From Sipunculus nudus (lineage: Eukaryota; Annelida; Sipuncula; Golfingiida; Sipunculidae), in the NCBI GenBank assembly GCA_026874595.1, contig CM049312.1:78035429-78099428 (forward strand): DNA of 64,000 nucleotides. Direction: 5' to 3'. The notes beneath the pieces were generated by a model. The model worked only from the letters and a program-made list of their open reading frames with translations. It searched no databases and was not told where the DNA came from. Below are positions 34,615 to 46,230 of this stretch, one piece after another. The translations under genes were made by a program, and so were the position numbers. Positions within the stretch are counted from its first letter, which is position 1; the number at the start of each line of letters is the position of its first letter.

Positions 34615-34995
34615 CGCTCTCCTGAGACATGGACCATAAATAGATGGTCATGGACCACAGACATGGACTATAAAAAAATGGCCATGGACCACGGAAATTG
34701 ACCATAAAGAGATGGCCATGCACCACAGACATGGACCCCAAAGAAATGGTCATGGACCACAGACATTGACCATAAAGAGATGGCCATGGCCACATACATG
34801 ACCGTAAAGAGGTGGCTATGGCCACATACATGACCGTAAAGAGATGGCCATGGGCCACAGACATGGACCATTAAGAGATGGCCATGGACCACATACATGG
34901 ACCATAAAGAGATGGCCATGGCCACATACATGACCATAAAGAGATGATCATAGGCCACAGGCATGGACCTTAAAGAGGTTGTCATGAACCACACA
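34615..34995 (+). repeat. ~33-bp minisatellite (CATGGACCATAAAGAGATGG)
   Basis: About 11 imperfect units combining CATGGACCATAAAGAGATGG and CCATGGCCACAGA. Unit length varies from 32 to 34 bp. Confidence 0.85.
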
Positions 34996-35399
34996 ACCAC
35001 AATCCTGCCAATATAACACCATGATGTCACATTGTTGGAAGCAAAAGAAAGTCCATATTATTGAAGTTACTGTCAGTTCACCATCAGTCCATTGTTGGTC
35101 CATCAGCTTTCAGCTGTTCATATATAACATATGTAATGCCGACCCTTTTCAACAGGGCAAAGAAGTGCCTATTTTTGGTCACAATCAAGAGAAAACAAAA
35201 TGCTTGTTGAGAAGAAAAAGCCCCAATCCCGCCGTTAGCACCTAAAACAATCAAATTCCAGTGGAAGAGATATCAAGGCAATTTCTTAAATGAGAGTGTT
35301 GGTAAACATTAAAATTTTATTTTTGTGAACTATAATGGCTTAGGGGGTGCGCTAAGGCCATCTTGTATACAAACATATTTCTATCGTCTTCCTATTTTA

Positions 35400-36005
35400 A
35401 CAATAGAAATAGTACCCGAAATCATTACGGAGAACCATAGTACCTCAACATTTAACGGCGTCCCATAGTACCTCCTCATATTAAAGTGACCCTCACTACC
35501 TCCACATATTACGGTGACCCATTGTACCTCAAAATATTACGGTGATCCATAGTACCCTCCACCTATTACACTGACCCATAGTACCTCCATATATTATGGT
35601 GACCCATAGTACCTTCACATATTAAAGTGACCCTTAGTACTTCCACATATTACAGTGACCCACAGCAACTCCACATATAAACGGTGACCGATAGTACCTC
35701 GACATATGACGGTGACCCATAGTACCTCCACATATAACGATGACCCTTAGTACCTCCACATATTACGGTGTCTCGTAGTACCTCAGAGATAACGGTGACC
35801 CATAGTACCTCCACATATTACGGCAATCCATAACACCTCAAATATAACGGTGACCCATAGTACCTCCACATATTACGGTGACCAATGGTACCTCAGATGT
35901 AACGGTGACCCATAGTACCTCTACATATAACGGTGATCAAGAGTACCTCAAATATAACGGTGACCCATTGTACCTTACATATAACGGTGACCCATTGTAT
36001 CTTCA
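35400..36005 (+). repeat. ~28-bp minisatellite (ACGGTGACCCATAGTACCTC)
   Basis: About 21 units of ACGGTGACCCATAGTACCTC plus CACATATT, with 27-28 bp spacing and point changes. Confidence 0.9.
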
Positions 36006-36476
36006 CATGGATTGTCCATGGGGTCCTTTCCTGAAAAAAAAAAATTAAATTTTACATTACCATTCGATATCCGACATAGATAAGCTCCGCTGTGGACGCT
36101 CGAAACTTTAATGGGATCCTCCAGCATTTTGTTTGATAATCCCAGACTCTTCAAATAAATTTCCTATTGAAAGCCCCGTAGACAATCTTAATGCATAAAG
36201 TGAATCAAAATAGGAACATTAGTTCGCCAATGCAATTTCTTCTTTCCAAAGAATAGGTTGGTATTAGATTTTAAAATATGGAATAACTCGACTGTCGTGT
36301 AGAACTGACTATTCTTTGAGAGAGGATGATGGGGTGAGAGAGAGTTAAGGATTACTGGTTAAACTTTGGGAGGCTTAACTGTTATAACAATAATAATAAA
36401 ACGGATCCAACTACACTCTAAATAAATATAAGGGCAATTTTTTGGGATAATCAATAGCTGGGATCAGTTAAAGAAA

Positions 36477-36477
<1 letters not shown>

Positions 36478-36516
<39 letters not shown>
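36478..36516. repeat. (TTA)n microsatellite
   Basis: About 13 ATT units. Confidence 0.95.
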
Positions 36517-38755
36517 GGTCAAGAGACTTTCAAAATGCGTCCAGTTTTAAAGAGGAGACAAATAATGGTCGTCTGGTTTTCGTTAAAATAAGGACGTAAT
36601 AAAAATTTCACGTCTAAGCAGGACAAAGAACTTTGTTGAAAAAAGGATGACAAGAGCTTTGTGCGAAGGCCAAAGCCAAATCTAATGTTAGGTTGAGGTG
36701 ATCCCAACAATACTTTAAAGTAAACTGCCTCAAGCCAACACACGGGCTGGCAGTTTTATACCTTCAGGACATCATTTTTATATCATCTAGCTCACCTTTA
36801 CCGTTTATAATAGCTAGATGGTTGCATCCAAGCCGAACAAGCCAAGGGCAAGCTAATTGGAGTTAAATTGCAAAATTACACAGTTTATTTCCTCTATCTT
36901 GCGCTTGGTGTTAATGAAGCGGGTGGACACCACGCTTCTCTGCAGAGACCGGTGCAGTCATTGCAAAGGTCAAACTCATTTTCAGGTACTGTGTGTAGTA
37001 CAAAAGCGCCCAGTGGCACAAAAACTAACACTTTGCACCTGAACGACCTTCAGATCTTACTGACGCTGAATCACTGATCGCAACCCGGCAAGGTGTCGCG
37101 AGATTCGAGATCTTGTGAGCGGAACCTTTGACTAGTCGCGCAGCAAATACGAGGCTATCACCTGGTTGGGGTTAATCTCGGTGACAAAGTGATCAGACTT
37201 GCATCTCCCTTTTGCTTCGCTGGTCATGTAACCGGATTTGACAAATGTGTTTTATTCCTCCGCCCATAGCCAGTGAGGGGTGTTAAACTGAGCCCTCGAG
37301 GTGCCCCACTTGCTAATTTAGCAGGCATCTTGTCGCGAGAATATTGAATTACCTTTTTTGCCGTCGCTTGAGTAGGTTATCATTGGTCCAGAGGCGTGCC
37401 CCGCAATGTAAAGCAACGGCCAGCTATTTTTCACAAAGTTCATTTTTATTAAATTTTTCTGAATACTGTGATTTTAATGACACATTTAATTAAAAACATA
37501 AAAGAAAGAAGATTAAATGACATAATGATCACATTATTGTATTCGGAGTCACAAAATTAAGACTCTCTTAATGAGTGAAACTGTGGTAAAAGGATGGATT
37601 TAACCATGGATTGAAAAAAAGACACCCTTAAAACAAAGACTTGAGGAAAGTTGTGTTAAATGTTAGTATTTTTAAATTATATTTGTCTACGCAATACCCA
37701 GAATTTTATTTTTACATTAAATGGAATATATTTACATATAAAAATATGTGAAAACAACGTAGTAAAGCCATTTATCTTTGCTAGCGATGTCGTGTGTATT
37801 TAAAATTTTTATTTAAAAAAAAAACACTGAATAACTTTTAATAATATGAAAAGAACATGTGTATATTAAAACAGCAGGTCGAATGTATACGTTAAAAAAT
37901 GTATATTGGTACCAAACAGTAGTCCCTGACAGTAATTAGTAATTAAATAATGCAGGAATTTCATACGTCAATGCCTGAAGCATGACTTAATTTCTGTGTT
38001 TCTTTCAGTGTTTTCCCTATTTTCCTCTATGTACTTCATGCTAACAATTTTACTTCAAATGTAACTGTTTGTCCCACCAGCTACCCACTTCCATCAAAAT
38101 TGACTGTAGAATGGATTAACGTACAGTGAAATCTGTGTGAAAGACAACCTGTCTAGTAAAACCATCCTTGACTGAACCGAAAGCATTGACACTGGTTAAA
38201 CCAATCTCGGTCTTATAAGATCACTAGCGAATCGAGACCACCTTTTATGGTAGTCCCACGGGTGGTCTAATTAATCAGCGTTGAATATCTTTGGTTGATT
38301 TTTGTGATTTTATCAGTGATTTTATCGTCTGTACTGGACACGTTATTCGTACACTCAGCAACAAGCAGCGAAGTTTCTTTATAGGAGTCTAGACCTCGCA
38401 AAATAAAGTAATGTAAATGGTTGACCCCTTTTCAAAAGACTAGCTGTGTGAAGTTTCTTATACGCCAGCTTTCGGGTGCTCGGTCTCCATCCATCGGAGA
38501 GTCTAGACCTGGTGTTCGCTCGAGGCACCCAGCTTATCATATATTTTAGCAAGAAACAAGTCATATCTGTTCACACGGTAAGGAACAGCTGAGGGCCCTA
38601 GTTCCTCCAGGAGTCACGTTTCAACACTCGTAGATGGGTTGTGGAATATCTGAAAAAGAGATAATCTCATTTATGAAAGATATTTTGATGGCGTTAATTA
38701 TTTGCAAGTTGCAATGTGGGCTCCCCGGATTATTTTATATTTTTTTTCCATAAAT
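36517..38755. other. No gene supported
   Basis: AT-rich sequence. Short ORFs at 36857-37077 have no recognisable domains. 38120-38260 carries direct-repeat-like ACCAATCTCGGTCTTATAAG / GGTGGTCTAAT motifs, as in common dispersed repeats, but no partner here. Confidence 0.4.
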
Positions 38756-39260
38756 TTAATCAGTTGTTTCCATGCAGGTCATATGCATTAGCACTATTTG
38801 ACCAAAGAACCGTTTATTTTGAACAAGTGGGCACAGAAGCTTGATATCGTCAAATTTAATCCTGTTGTTCTCCGGACTGTTCGGTAATGCCACTGAACCG
38901 AGAATATGGCTGTGCACTCTGTGCATCATGTGCTGGTGTTTTCGCAATATTCTTTGAAGAAACTGATTCGGGTATGATATCCTGTACAGTCCATGGTAAG
39001 AAGTGTTGATTCTGTGACACAGACGCTCGTGGTGTACAGGTAACCTTCCGGTTGTGATCCTTTTTACGTTATGGCGAACCACATTTATGTTAAAGTTGCA
39101 AATGTTTCTGTTGAATTGACAGTATTTCAGCTATAGGCCTATGAATGACGCCTGAGTTGTGTATCCCGTGATCAAGGACCTCTTCTATTCTGCTTCCATT
39201 GTGGTAACCAAAGGTAGCCCGGTCTGCCACAGTGTGGGTAATTCTTCTCACAGTCTGGGT
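38756..39260 (-). pseudogene. Possible coding remnant next to the 22-bp array
   Basis: Minus strand. An open stretch from ~39260 to a TAA at 39090 reads like protein (DRATFGYHNGSRIEEVLDHG). It overlaps a second frame, open from ~39120 to 38756, encoding a basic, His-rich ~120-residue segment (GRLPVHHERLCHRINTSYHG). Read together they would need one frameshift or an intron. No family is recognised. It may be a decayed gene or transposon protein, or chance. Confidence 0.3.
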
Positions 39261-41128
39261 TAATTCCTCTCACAGTCTAGATTAATTCCTCTAACAATCT
39301 GAATCAATTCCTCTCACAATCTGGATTAATTCCTCTCACAATCTGGATTAATTCCTCTCACAATCTGGGTTAATTCCTCTCACAATCTGGATTAATTCCT
39401 CTCAGAATCTGAATTAATTCCTCTCACAATCTGGATTAATTCCTCTCAATCTGGATTAATTCCTCTCACAATCTAGATTAATTCCTCTCAAAATCTGGAT
39501 TAATTCCTCTCACAATCTGGATTAATTCCTCTCACAATCTGGGTTAATTCCTCTCACAATCTGGATAAATTCCTCTCACAATCTGGATTAATTCCTCTCA
39601 CAATCTGGATAAATTCCTCTCACAATCTGGATAAATTCCTCTCACAATCTGAATTAAGTCCTCTCACAATCTGAATTAATTCCTCTCACAATCTGGATTA
39701 ATTCCTCTCACAATCTGGATTAATTTCTCTCACAATCTGGATTAATTCCTCTCGCAATCTGGATTAATTCTTCTCACAGTCTGGATTAATTCCTCTCACA
39801 GTCTGGATTAATTTCTCTCTCAGTCTGGATTAATTCCTCTTTTAATCTTGGTTAATTCTTCTCACAGTCGGGGTAAATTCCTCTCACAATCTGGATTAAT
39901 TTCTCTCACAGTCTGAGTTGATTCTTCTCACAGTCAGGGTTAATTCCTCTCACAGTCTGGATTAATTTCTCTCTCAGTCTGGATTAATTCCTCTTTTAAT
40001 CTTGGTTAATTCTTCTCACAGTCTGGGTTAATTCCTCTCACAATCTGGATTAATTCCTCTCACAATCTGGATTAATTCCTCTCACAATCTGGGTTAATTC
40101 CTCTCACAATCTGGATTAATTCCTCTCACAATCTGAATTAATTCCTCTCACAATCTGGATTAATTCCTCTCAATCTGGATTAATTCCTCTCATAATCTAG
40201 ATTAATTCCTCTCAAAATCTGGATTAATTCCTCTCACAATCTGGATTAATTCCTCTCACAATCTGGGTTAATTCCTCTCACAATCTGGATAAATTCCTCT
40301 CACAATCTGGATTAATTCCTCTCACAATCTGGGTTAATTCCTCTCACAATCTGGATAAATTCCTCTCACAATCTGAATTAAGTCCTCTCACAATCTGAAT
40401 TAATTCCTCTCACAATCTGGATTAATTCCTCTCACAATCTGGATTAATTTCTCTCACAATCTGGATTAATTCCTCTCGCAATCTGGATTAATTCTTCTCA
40501 CAGTCTGGATTAATTCCTCTCACAGTCTGGATTAATTTCTCTCTCAGTCTGGATTAATTCCTCTTTTAATCTTGGTTAATTCTTCTCACAGTCGGGGTTA
40601 ATTCCTCTCACAATCTGGATTAATTTCTCTCACAGTCTGAGTTGATTCTTCTCACAGTCAGGGTTAATTCCTCTCACAGTCTGGATTAATTTCTCTCTCA
40701 GTCTGGATTAATTCCTCTTTTAATCTTGGTTAATTCTTCTCACAGTCTGGGTTAATTCCTCTCACAATCTGGATTAATTTCTCTCACAATCTGGATTAAT
40801 TCCTCTCACAGTCTTGATTATTTCCTCTCTCAGTCTGGATTAATTCCTCTCTCAGTCTGGATTAATTCCTCTCTCAATCTTGGTTAATTTCTCTCACAGT
40901 CTGAGTTAATTCTTCTCACAGTCAGGGTTAATTACTCTCACAATCTGGATTAATTCCTCTCACAGTCTGGATTAATTCCTCTCACAGTCTTGATTATTTC
41001 CTCTCTCAGTCTGGATTAATTCATCTCTCAGTCTGGATTAATTCCTCTCTCAATCTTGGTTAATTTCTCTCACAGTCTGAGTTAATTCTTCTCACAGTCA
41101 GGGTTAATTCCTCTCACGGTTTATTCCT
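39230..41128 (+). repeat. 22-bp minisatellite with ~724-bp higher-order duplication
   Basis: About 86 units of ATTAATTCCTCTCACAATCT plus GG. Variant units recur in the same order about 724 bp apart: a shortened CTCTCAATCTGG unit at 39441 and 40165, and TTTTAATCTTGG units at ~39841/40565 and ~39995/40719. A further ~175-bp duplication lies at the right end (40811 and 40986). Confidence 0.93.
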
Positions 41129-41584
41129 CTCCTGTGACACCCTAACATCTCATGAAACACTTGGTCGCGCCACAAACTCTTGAACAATCTCTTTGTCACG
41201 CTACCAATGAGACATAAATGGTAAATAAATTGTAAAAGTATCTGTGTCAGTTTTAATCTTAAATGAATATTGACACAGTATTAAACCTTAACAATGGTTG
41301 CCAACCTGGTAACTGTGAACCTAAATAGATTTGAGATATTGCAACTAAGTATAAAATAAAAATAAAATAAATAAAATATATGGTCAAGCAGAAAAGCAGA
41401 ATGTAACAAAGGTATCTCATTCCAATTATTTACACATTTTATTTCCAGTATAAAAATCTTACTCTCTGCATAGCGGGGGAGGGGGTGGGGGTGGTGTGAT
41501 TACATTTATCGTTCCCCCTTGCCAAAGTGTGTGTGACTTTAAGGGGGGTATACACCCCTCCCTCCTGTATTGACGCCCCTGTTT
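41129..41584. other. Spacer; no gene seen
   Basis: Includes an AAAATAAAATAAATAAAATA run (41356-41377) and a G-rich GGGGGAGGGGGTGGGGG stretch near 41477. Confidence 0.4.
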
Positions 41585-42690
41585 TTGTCACACTGGTGCC
41601 TTATCAGTGATGTGTATCGCTGTCACTGGGACTGTGTTTGTCACACTGGTGCCCTATCTGTGATCTGTGTCGATTTTACCGGGACTGTATTTGTCACACT
41701 GGTGCCCTATCTGTGATCTGTGTCAATGTCACTGGGACTGTGTTTGTCACACTGGTGCCCTATCTGTGATGTGTGTCGCTGTCACTGGGACTGTGTTTGT
41801 CACACTGGTGCCCTATCTTTGATGTGTGTCACTGTCAATGGGACTGTGTTTGTTACACTGGTGCCCTATCTGTGATGTGTGTCGATGTCACCGGAACTGT
41901 GTTTGTCACACTGGTGCCCTATCTGTGATGTGTGTCGATGTAACTGGGACTGTATTTGTCACACTGGTGCCCTATCTGTGATGTGTGTCGCTGTCACTGG
42001 GACTGTGTTTGTCACACTGGTGCCCTATCTGTGATCTGTGTCGATTTCACCGGGACTGTATTTGTCACACTGGTGCCCTATCTGTGATCTGTGTCAATGT
42101 CACTGGGACTGTGTTTGTCACACTGGTGCCCTATCTGTGATGTGTGTCACTGTCAATGGGACTGTGTTTGTCACACTGGTGCCCTATCAGTGATCTGTGT
42201 CGATGTCACCGGAACTGTGTTTGTCACACTGGTGCCCTATCTGTGATGTGTGTCGATGTCACTGGGACTGTGTTTGTCACACTGGTGCCCTATCTGATAT
42301 GGGTATCGCTGTCACTTGGACTGTGTTTGTCACACTGGTGCCCTATCTGTGATGTGTGTCGATGTCACTGGGACTGTGTTTGTCACACTGGTGCCCTATC
42401 TGAGATGGGTATCGCTGTCACTGGGACTGTGTTTGTCACACTGGTGCCCTATCTGTGATGTGTGTCGATGTTACTGGGACCGTGTTTGTCACACTGGTGC
42501 CCAATCTGTGATGTGTGTCGATGTCACTTGGACTGTGTTTGTCACACTGGTGCCCTATCTGAGATGTGTATCGCAGTCACTGGGACTGTGTTTGTCACAC
42601 TGGTGCCCTATCTGTGATGTGTACCGCTGTCACTGGGACTGTGTTTGTCACACTGGTGCCCTATCTTTGATGTATGTCGCTGTCACCAGG
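41585..42690 (+). repeat. 53-bp minisatellite
   Basis: About 21 units of GTTTGTCACACTGGTGCCCT..ATCTGTGATGTGTGTCG..GTCACTGGGACT. Length is constant with point variation. The associated Cys/His-rich ORFs are products of the repeat. Confidence 0.93.
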
Positions 42691-43389
42691 ACTGGATTGA
42701 GTACATGTACTGGATCACTGAAATCCGAGGAAGTCTAATCGAGCTATTGGGCACGGGACCCTGACTCGAGTACTCCTGTATACCTACACTTTAATTAAGA
42801 TGCCTATGTAGTTTTTTATGTAATTATTACCTCATAAATGTGCATGTAAACGTTATTTGTTTCTTATGCCATAACATTGTCAGACCAAATGTGACGTCAT
42901 TATACCATTCTGTACATGGGTAATAACATACGGGACGTTAAAGGTTCTTAAACATTTGCAATATGTGTATTTTCTCACGCGATTAATTAATATTGTTTAA
43001 ATTCAAAAGTGACCAATTCGGCGCAGGGACTCACTCTCACAAATGTTATCTTTTGCGTCACCTATTGCGCCCGCTGCAACTTTTTTCCAGTCACGCACCG
43101 AAGTAAGCAGACGAAAAACTAACAGATACCATAGTGTTTTAATACTGTACTTCATGTATATTTAACATACCTGTTATGTGAAAAGGTCACTATAAGATTC
43201 CCATTTAAGAATTCTTTTCACAATAGATCTTCCCGTGCAGTTTTTAATGAGTACTCCAGTCCGAGTCGGGTATACGTTTCGAGATCTCAAATCCAATATT
43301 TGTTATTTGTTTCAGCACTAGATGTCTCAGGTGTCCAGAATTACTCTTGGGTTAACCGATGCAATAGTGCTTACCATCAATAGCTACCC
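42691..43389. other. No gene seen
   Basis: Unassigned. Confidence 0.4.
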
Positions 43390-43551
43390 GATAACATATA
43401 AAAATATATATATGTGTGTGTGTGTGTGTAAATATATATATAATATAAGGCGTCTTCATCATATTATCTACACTGAGTGACTAACACGTCTGTAATCATT
43501 ATATATATATTTATATATATATATGTATGTATATATATATATATATGTGTG

Positions 43552-43609
<58 letters not shown>
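43390..43609. repeat. Compound TA/TG microsatellites
   Basis: TA and TG runs at 43402-43445 and 43499-43609, separated by ~55 bp of unique sequence. Confidence 0.9.
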
Positions 43610-43612
<3 letters not shown>

Positions 43613-43762
43613 GATCATGCATAGCTGACATTGAAGAGTCGAACTCCACCTCCGTGGGAAGCAAGGCCGGATACAAGATATTAGAAAGGGGGGCCCAACA
43701 CCAAACCCAGGTAAACAAGTGTGTCTATGGGTGGTAGATTGTATACATATCTCGCATGCAAA

Positions 43763-44085
43763 CCGGCTTCTGTAGCTCCGGGGTAGAGCACAGGACTCAA
43801 AGCCGGGAGATCGTGAGTTTCAATCTCAGCCGAGGCGATTTTTTCAAGGTCGGTCCCCAACCCAGGTCCGCGCTCTGCAAGCTTAATGGGAAGGCCGTGT
43901 CCAACGGCCGTGTTTCATTCACAAACGAGTGCACCTTTCAAGTGTTCTTCGGTGGTAAGACCCAGCAATGGGGATGATTACACACCCAGGGCGTGCAGGT
44001 GCAGTAGTCACCGGGCCTAGTTAACACCAAGATATAGACATGAGGGGAAGCATGTAATACTGCCCTGTCACGTAGTCTGAAACCG
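43763..44085 (+). repeat. tRNA-derived SINE, family S1 copy 2
   Basis: The head reads GTAGCTCCGGGGTAGAGCACAGGACTC, then a decayed B-box GTGAGTTTCAATCTC. The body blocks CAATGGGGATGATTACACA, CCCAGGGCGTGCAGGTGCAG and GTCACCGGGCC align with 12897-13210. It contains an extra GTCCAACGGCCGTGTTTC segment. Confidence 0.75.
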
Positions 44086-45159
44086 GAATATATAGATTTC
44101 TGCAGATATGCATATACTCAATTAATTGAAGGCAGTTATATTAAAAAAAAAGAAATAAAATAAAACAAAAAAGAGTCTCGCATGTAGAAGTATAGGAAGA
44201 ATATTTTCGGTATTAAGCAGGTATTTATTCAATTTTTTTCTGATTGTTTAGACCTTAACAGGAATAAACAAAATCAAATTTTTTGCACTCAGGTACACCT
44301 AAGAAAGTCCAAATATTTACCAAAATTTACCCAAATTTGGGTAGACATAAACCTATCAAATCCTATAAGCCTACCTCCCTGCGGAGTGAGCTGGCTTATA
44401 AAAACATGTAACTCCAACAACAGAAGACCACGTTTTACAGGATGCGTGGATATGTCAGGACTCAATCAATACTTTATATTGGGTTCTACTCGTTAAAAAG
44501 TAAACAGTCATATGGCGTGAGTGGTTGGTCTGGAGTTGGCTCAGAGTCAGCACGCTGGAAATGGCTCGAAAGGACGCTCGCCAATTTGTAAACTGGTTAA
44601 CAGATACATCCTATCTGTAGGTAGTCTATAATGTCATACTGGCCTTTGTTTCATAGGCTGTCACAAATTACACTGCCTATGCGGGACAATTTGATGGTTC
44701 TATCTTTATAAGAACCATACTTCTTTACTAAAGGTTCCATCGCATTCCAAATCCCCTTGAATAAACATCAGCCTAACAGTCTTTCAAATTTAATCTTAGA
44801 TCCATGAAGTAAATACTAAATTTATAAGCATGTTGCTCCTCCCATTGGACCGGAACACTCCAGACGACCGATATTGGCAGTGCGCATGCTCGTGAAAAGG
44901 TCTTTAATGGCTCCAATTTCAGGATGGATTGGCTCGGCCGGAAGAGGTGAGAAAAAAAAGCCACGGCGCGATGGCTTTATGTAATTTAGTTACCTATTGA
45001 CTATTTAAAATCCATAAATAAAATCCATCCATATTATTCAAAGATCTTGTATACAAACTAACAACTAGGGCAGAGAGAGGTTATCAGAAATTCCGAATGG
45101 ACTAGTATTGGGGAATGATGCAGAGTCTTTGAAGAGAGTTTGTTCAGCACCAGTGACAT
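44086..45159. other. No gene seen
   Basis: AT-rich. A-rich runs near 44141-44170. Confidence 0.4.
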
Positions 45160-45665
45160 AGTATAAGTCGAGTCCACACCGTGCGAGTCCAAGTGAACTC
45201 CCAAATCTAGGCCACCCCAGTCCAAGTCTAGGTCCGAGTCCGTCAGTTTATAGTCCCAAGTCCACCTTCTTCGAGTCTCGGTCAATTTTAACCCAGGTCC
45301 TAGTATGAGTCTTAGTCCAACATGAATCTCCTATTAAATGATACTGAAAATGGAAGTTTAAGATTACCAGCCGTCCTTTATATTGTTAGCTTACTTTTTA
45401 TTTGAATGTTTAATTACATTTAGTTCTCGATGCAGAACTAACGTTTGGTATTTGTAGACTTTTGTGTATATTCTGTCAGCACTTTGCGCACGCGCACACA
45501 CACACACACATATATATTGTATAGAATAGTATAGGAAATTACTGTATAGATTGTGACAGGACTTTACTTATGCTTGACTCAGGATGTACTCAGCCTGATT
45601 CCTCGAGTCCTCACCTCCGAGTCTTAGTACAAGCCGAGTCCAGGGCCCTCGAGTGGCAGTTTAGT
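45160..45665 (+). repeat. GACTCGAG-type dispersed repeat, copy 2
   Basis: Same order as 15840-16290: GAGTCC-rich end with CCACCTTCTTCGAGTCT, then the AT-rich core ATTACATTTAGTTCTCGATGC and ATTCTGTCAGCACTTTGCGCAC, then a GAGTCC-rich end. This copy has no expanded 33-bp array, which makes it useful for comparison with 17.3-23.5 kb. Confidence 0.7.
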
Positions 45666-45814
45666 ACTCTTTACTTCACACACGAATTGTGGTGTATATC
45701 AATAGTAGGTTCTTACATGAGGACAGGTCTGCAAAAAAATAAAATGACAATCCTGCATCATAGTTCAGTATCCTGAAAGAGGTAATGAAGAGTTTCCGGG
45801 GAGCTAGAATGGAC

Positions 45815-45817
<3 letters not shown>

Positions 45818-45906
<89 letters not shown>
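45818..45906. repeat. (TA)n microsatellite
   Basis: About 44 TA units, the longest uninterrupted TA run in the window. Confidence 0.95.
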
Positions 45907-45907
<1 letters not shown>

Positions 45908-46230
45908 TGCCCTAATTTGGCAAAAGGCAGTAAGTGCTCTAAAGATGATTTTGAGTAATTGCCCTTTAAAGTGTTTTTAAGTGTCCCATTAAGACCAATA
46001 TCAGCAGGTAGCGAACTTTATATTTTATATGTACAATATTATAGCAGTATTTAACTGGTTACTAGAGGAAGCATTCCAGCCATTTGTTTTTTAAATATTA
46101 CGAGAACTGTCTTTTGCCTCATAACTGCAGAAGCGATTATATATTACCTCCATAAGGCAAAAAGCAGTAACTGCACAGTCTTTGATTCTGAATTTGATTA
46201 ATTACCCTTTCCAAGTGGTTCAAATGTCAC
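45907..46230 (+). repeat. Two-copy short direct repeat
   Basis: GGCAAAAGGCAGTAAGTGC...GATTTTGAGTAATTGCCCTTT (45919-45968) recurs as GGCAAAAAGCAGTAACTGC...GAATTTGATTAATTACCCTTT (46157-46209). It is probably one dispersed element. Confidence 0.5.

Noticed and set aside
39230-41128. CRISPR-like regularly repeated array
   Set aside because: Units are contiguous with no unique spacers and the genome is eukaryotic. This is a minisatellite.
42144-42738. Cys/His-rich ORFs resembling zinc-binding repeats
   Set aside because: Direct translation of the 53-bp minisatellite. The spacing shifts frame and there is no start or splice context.
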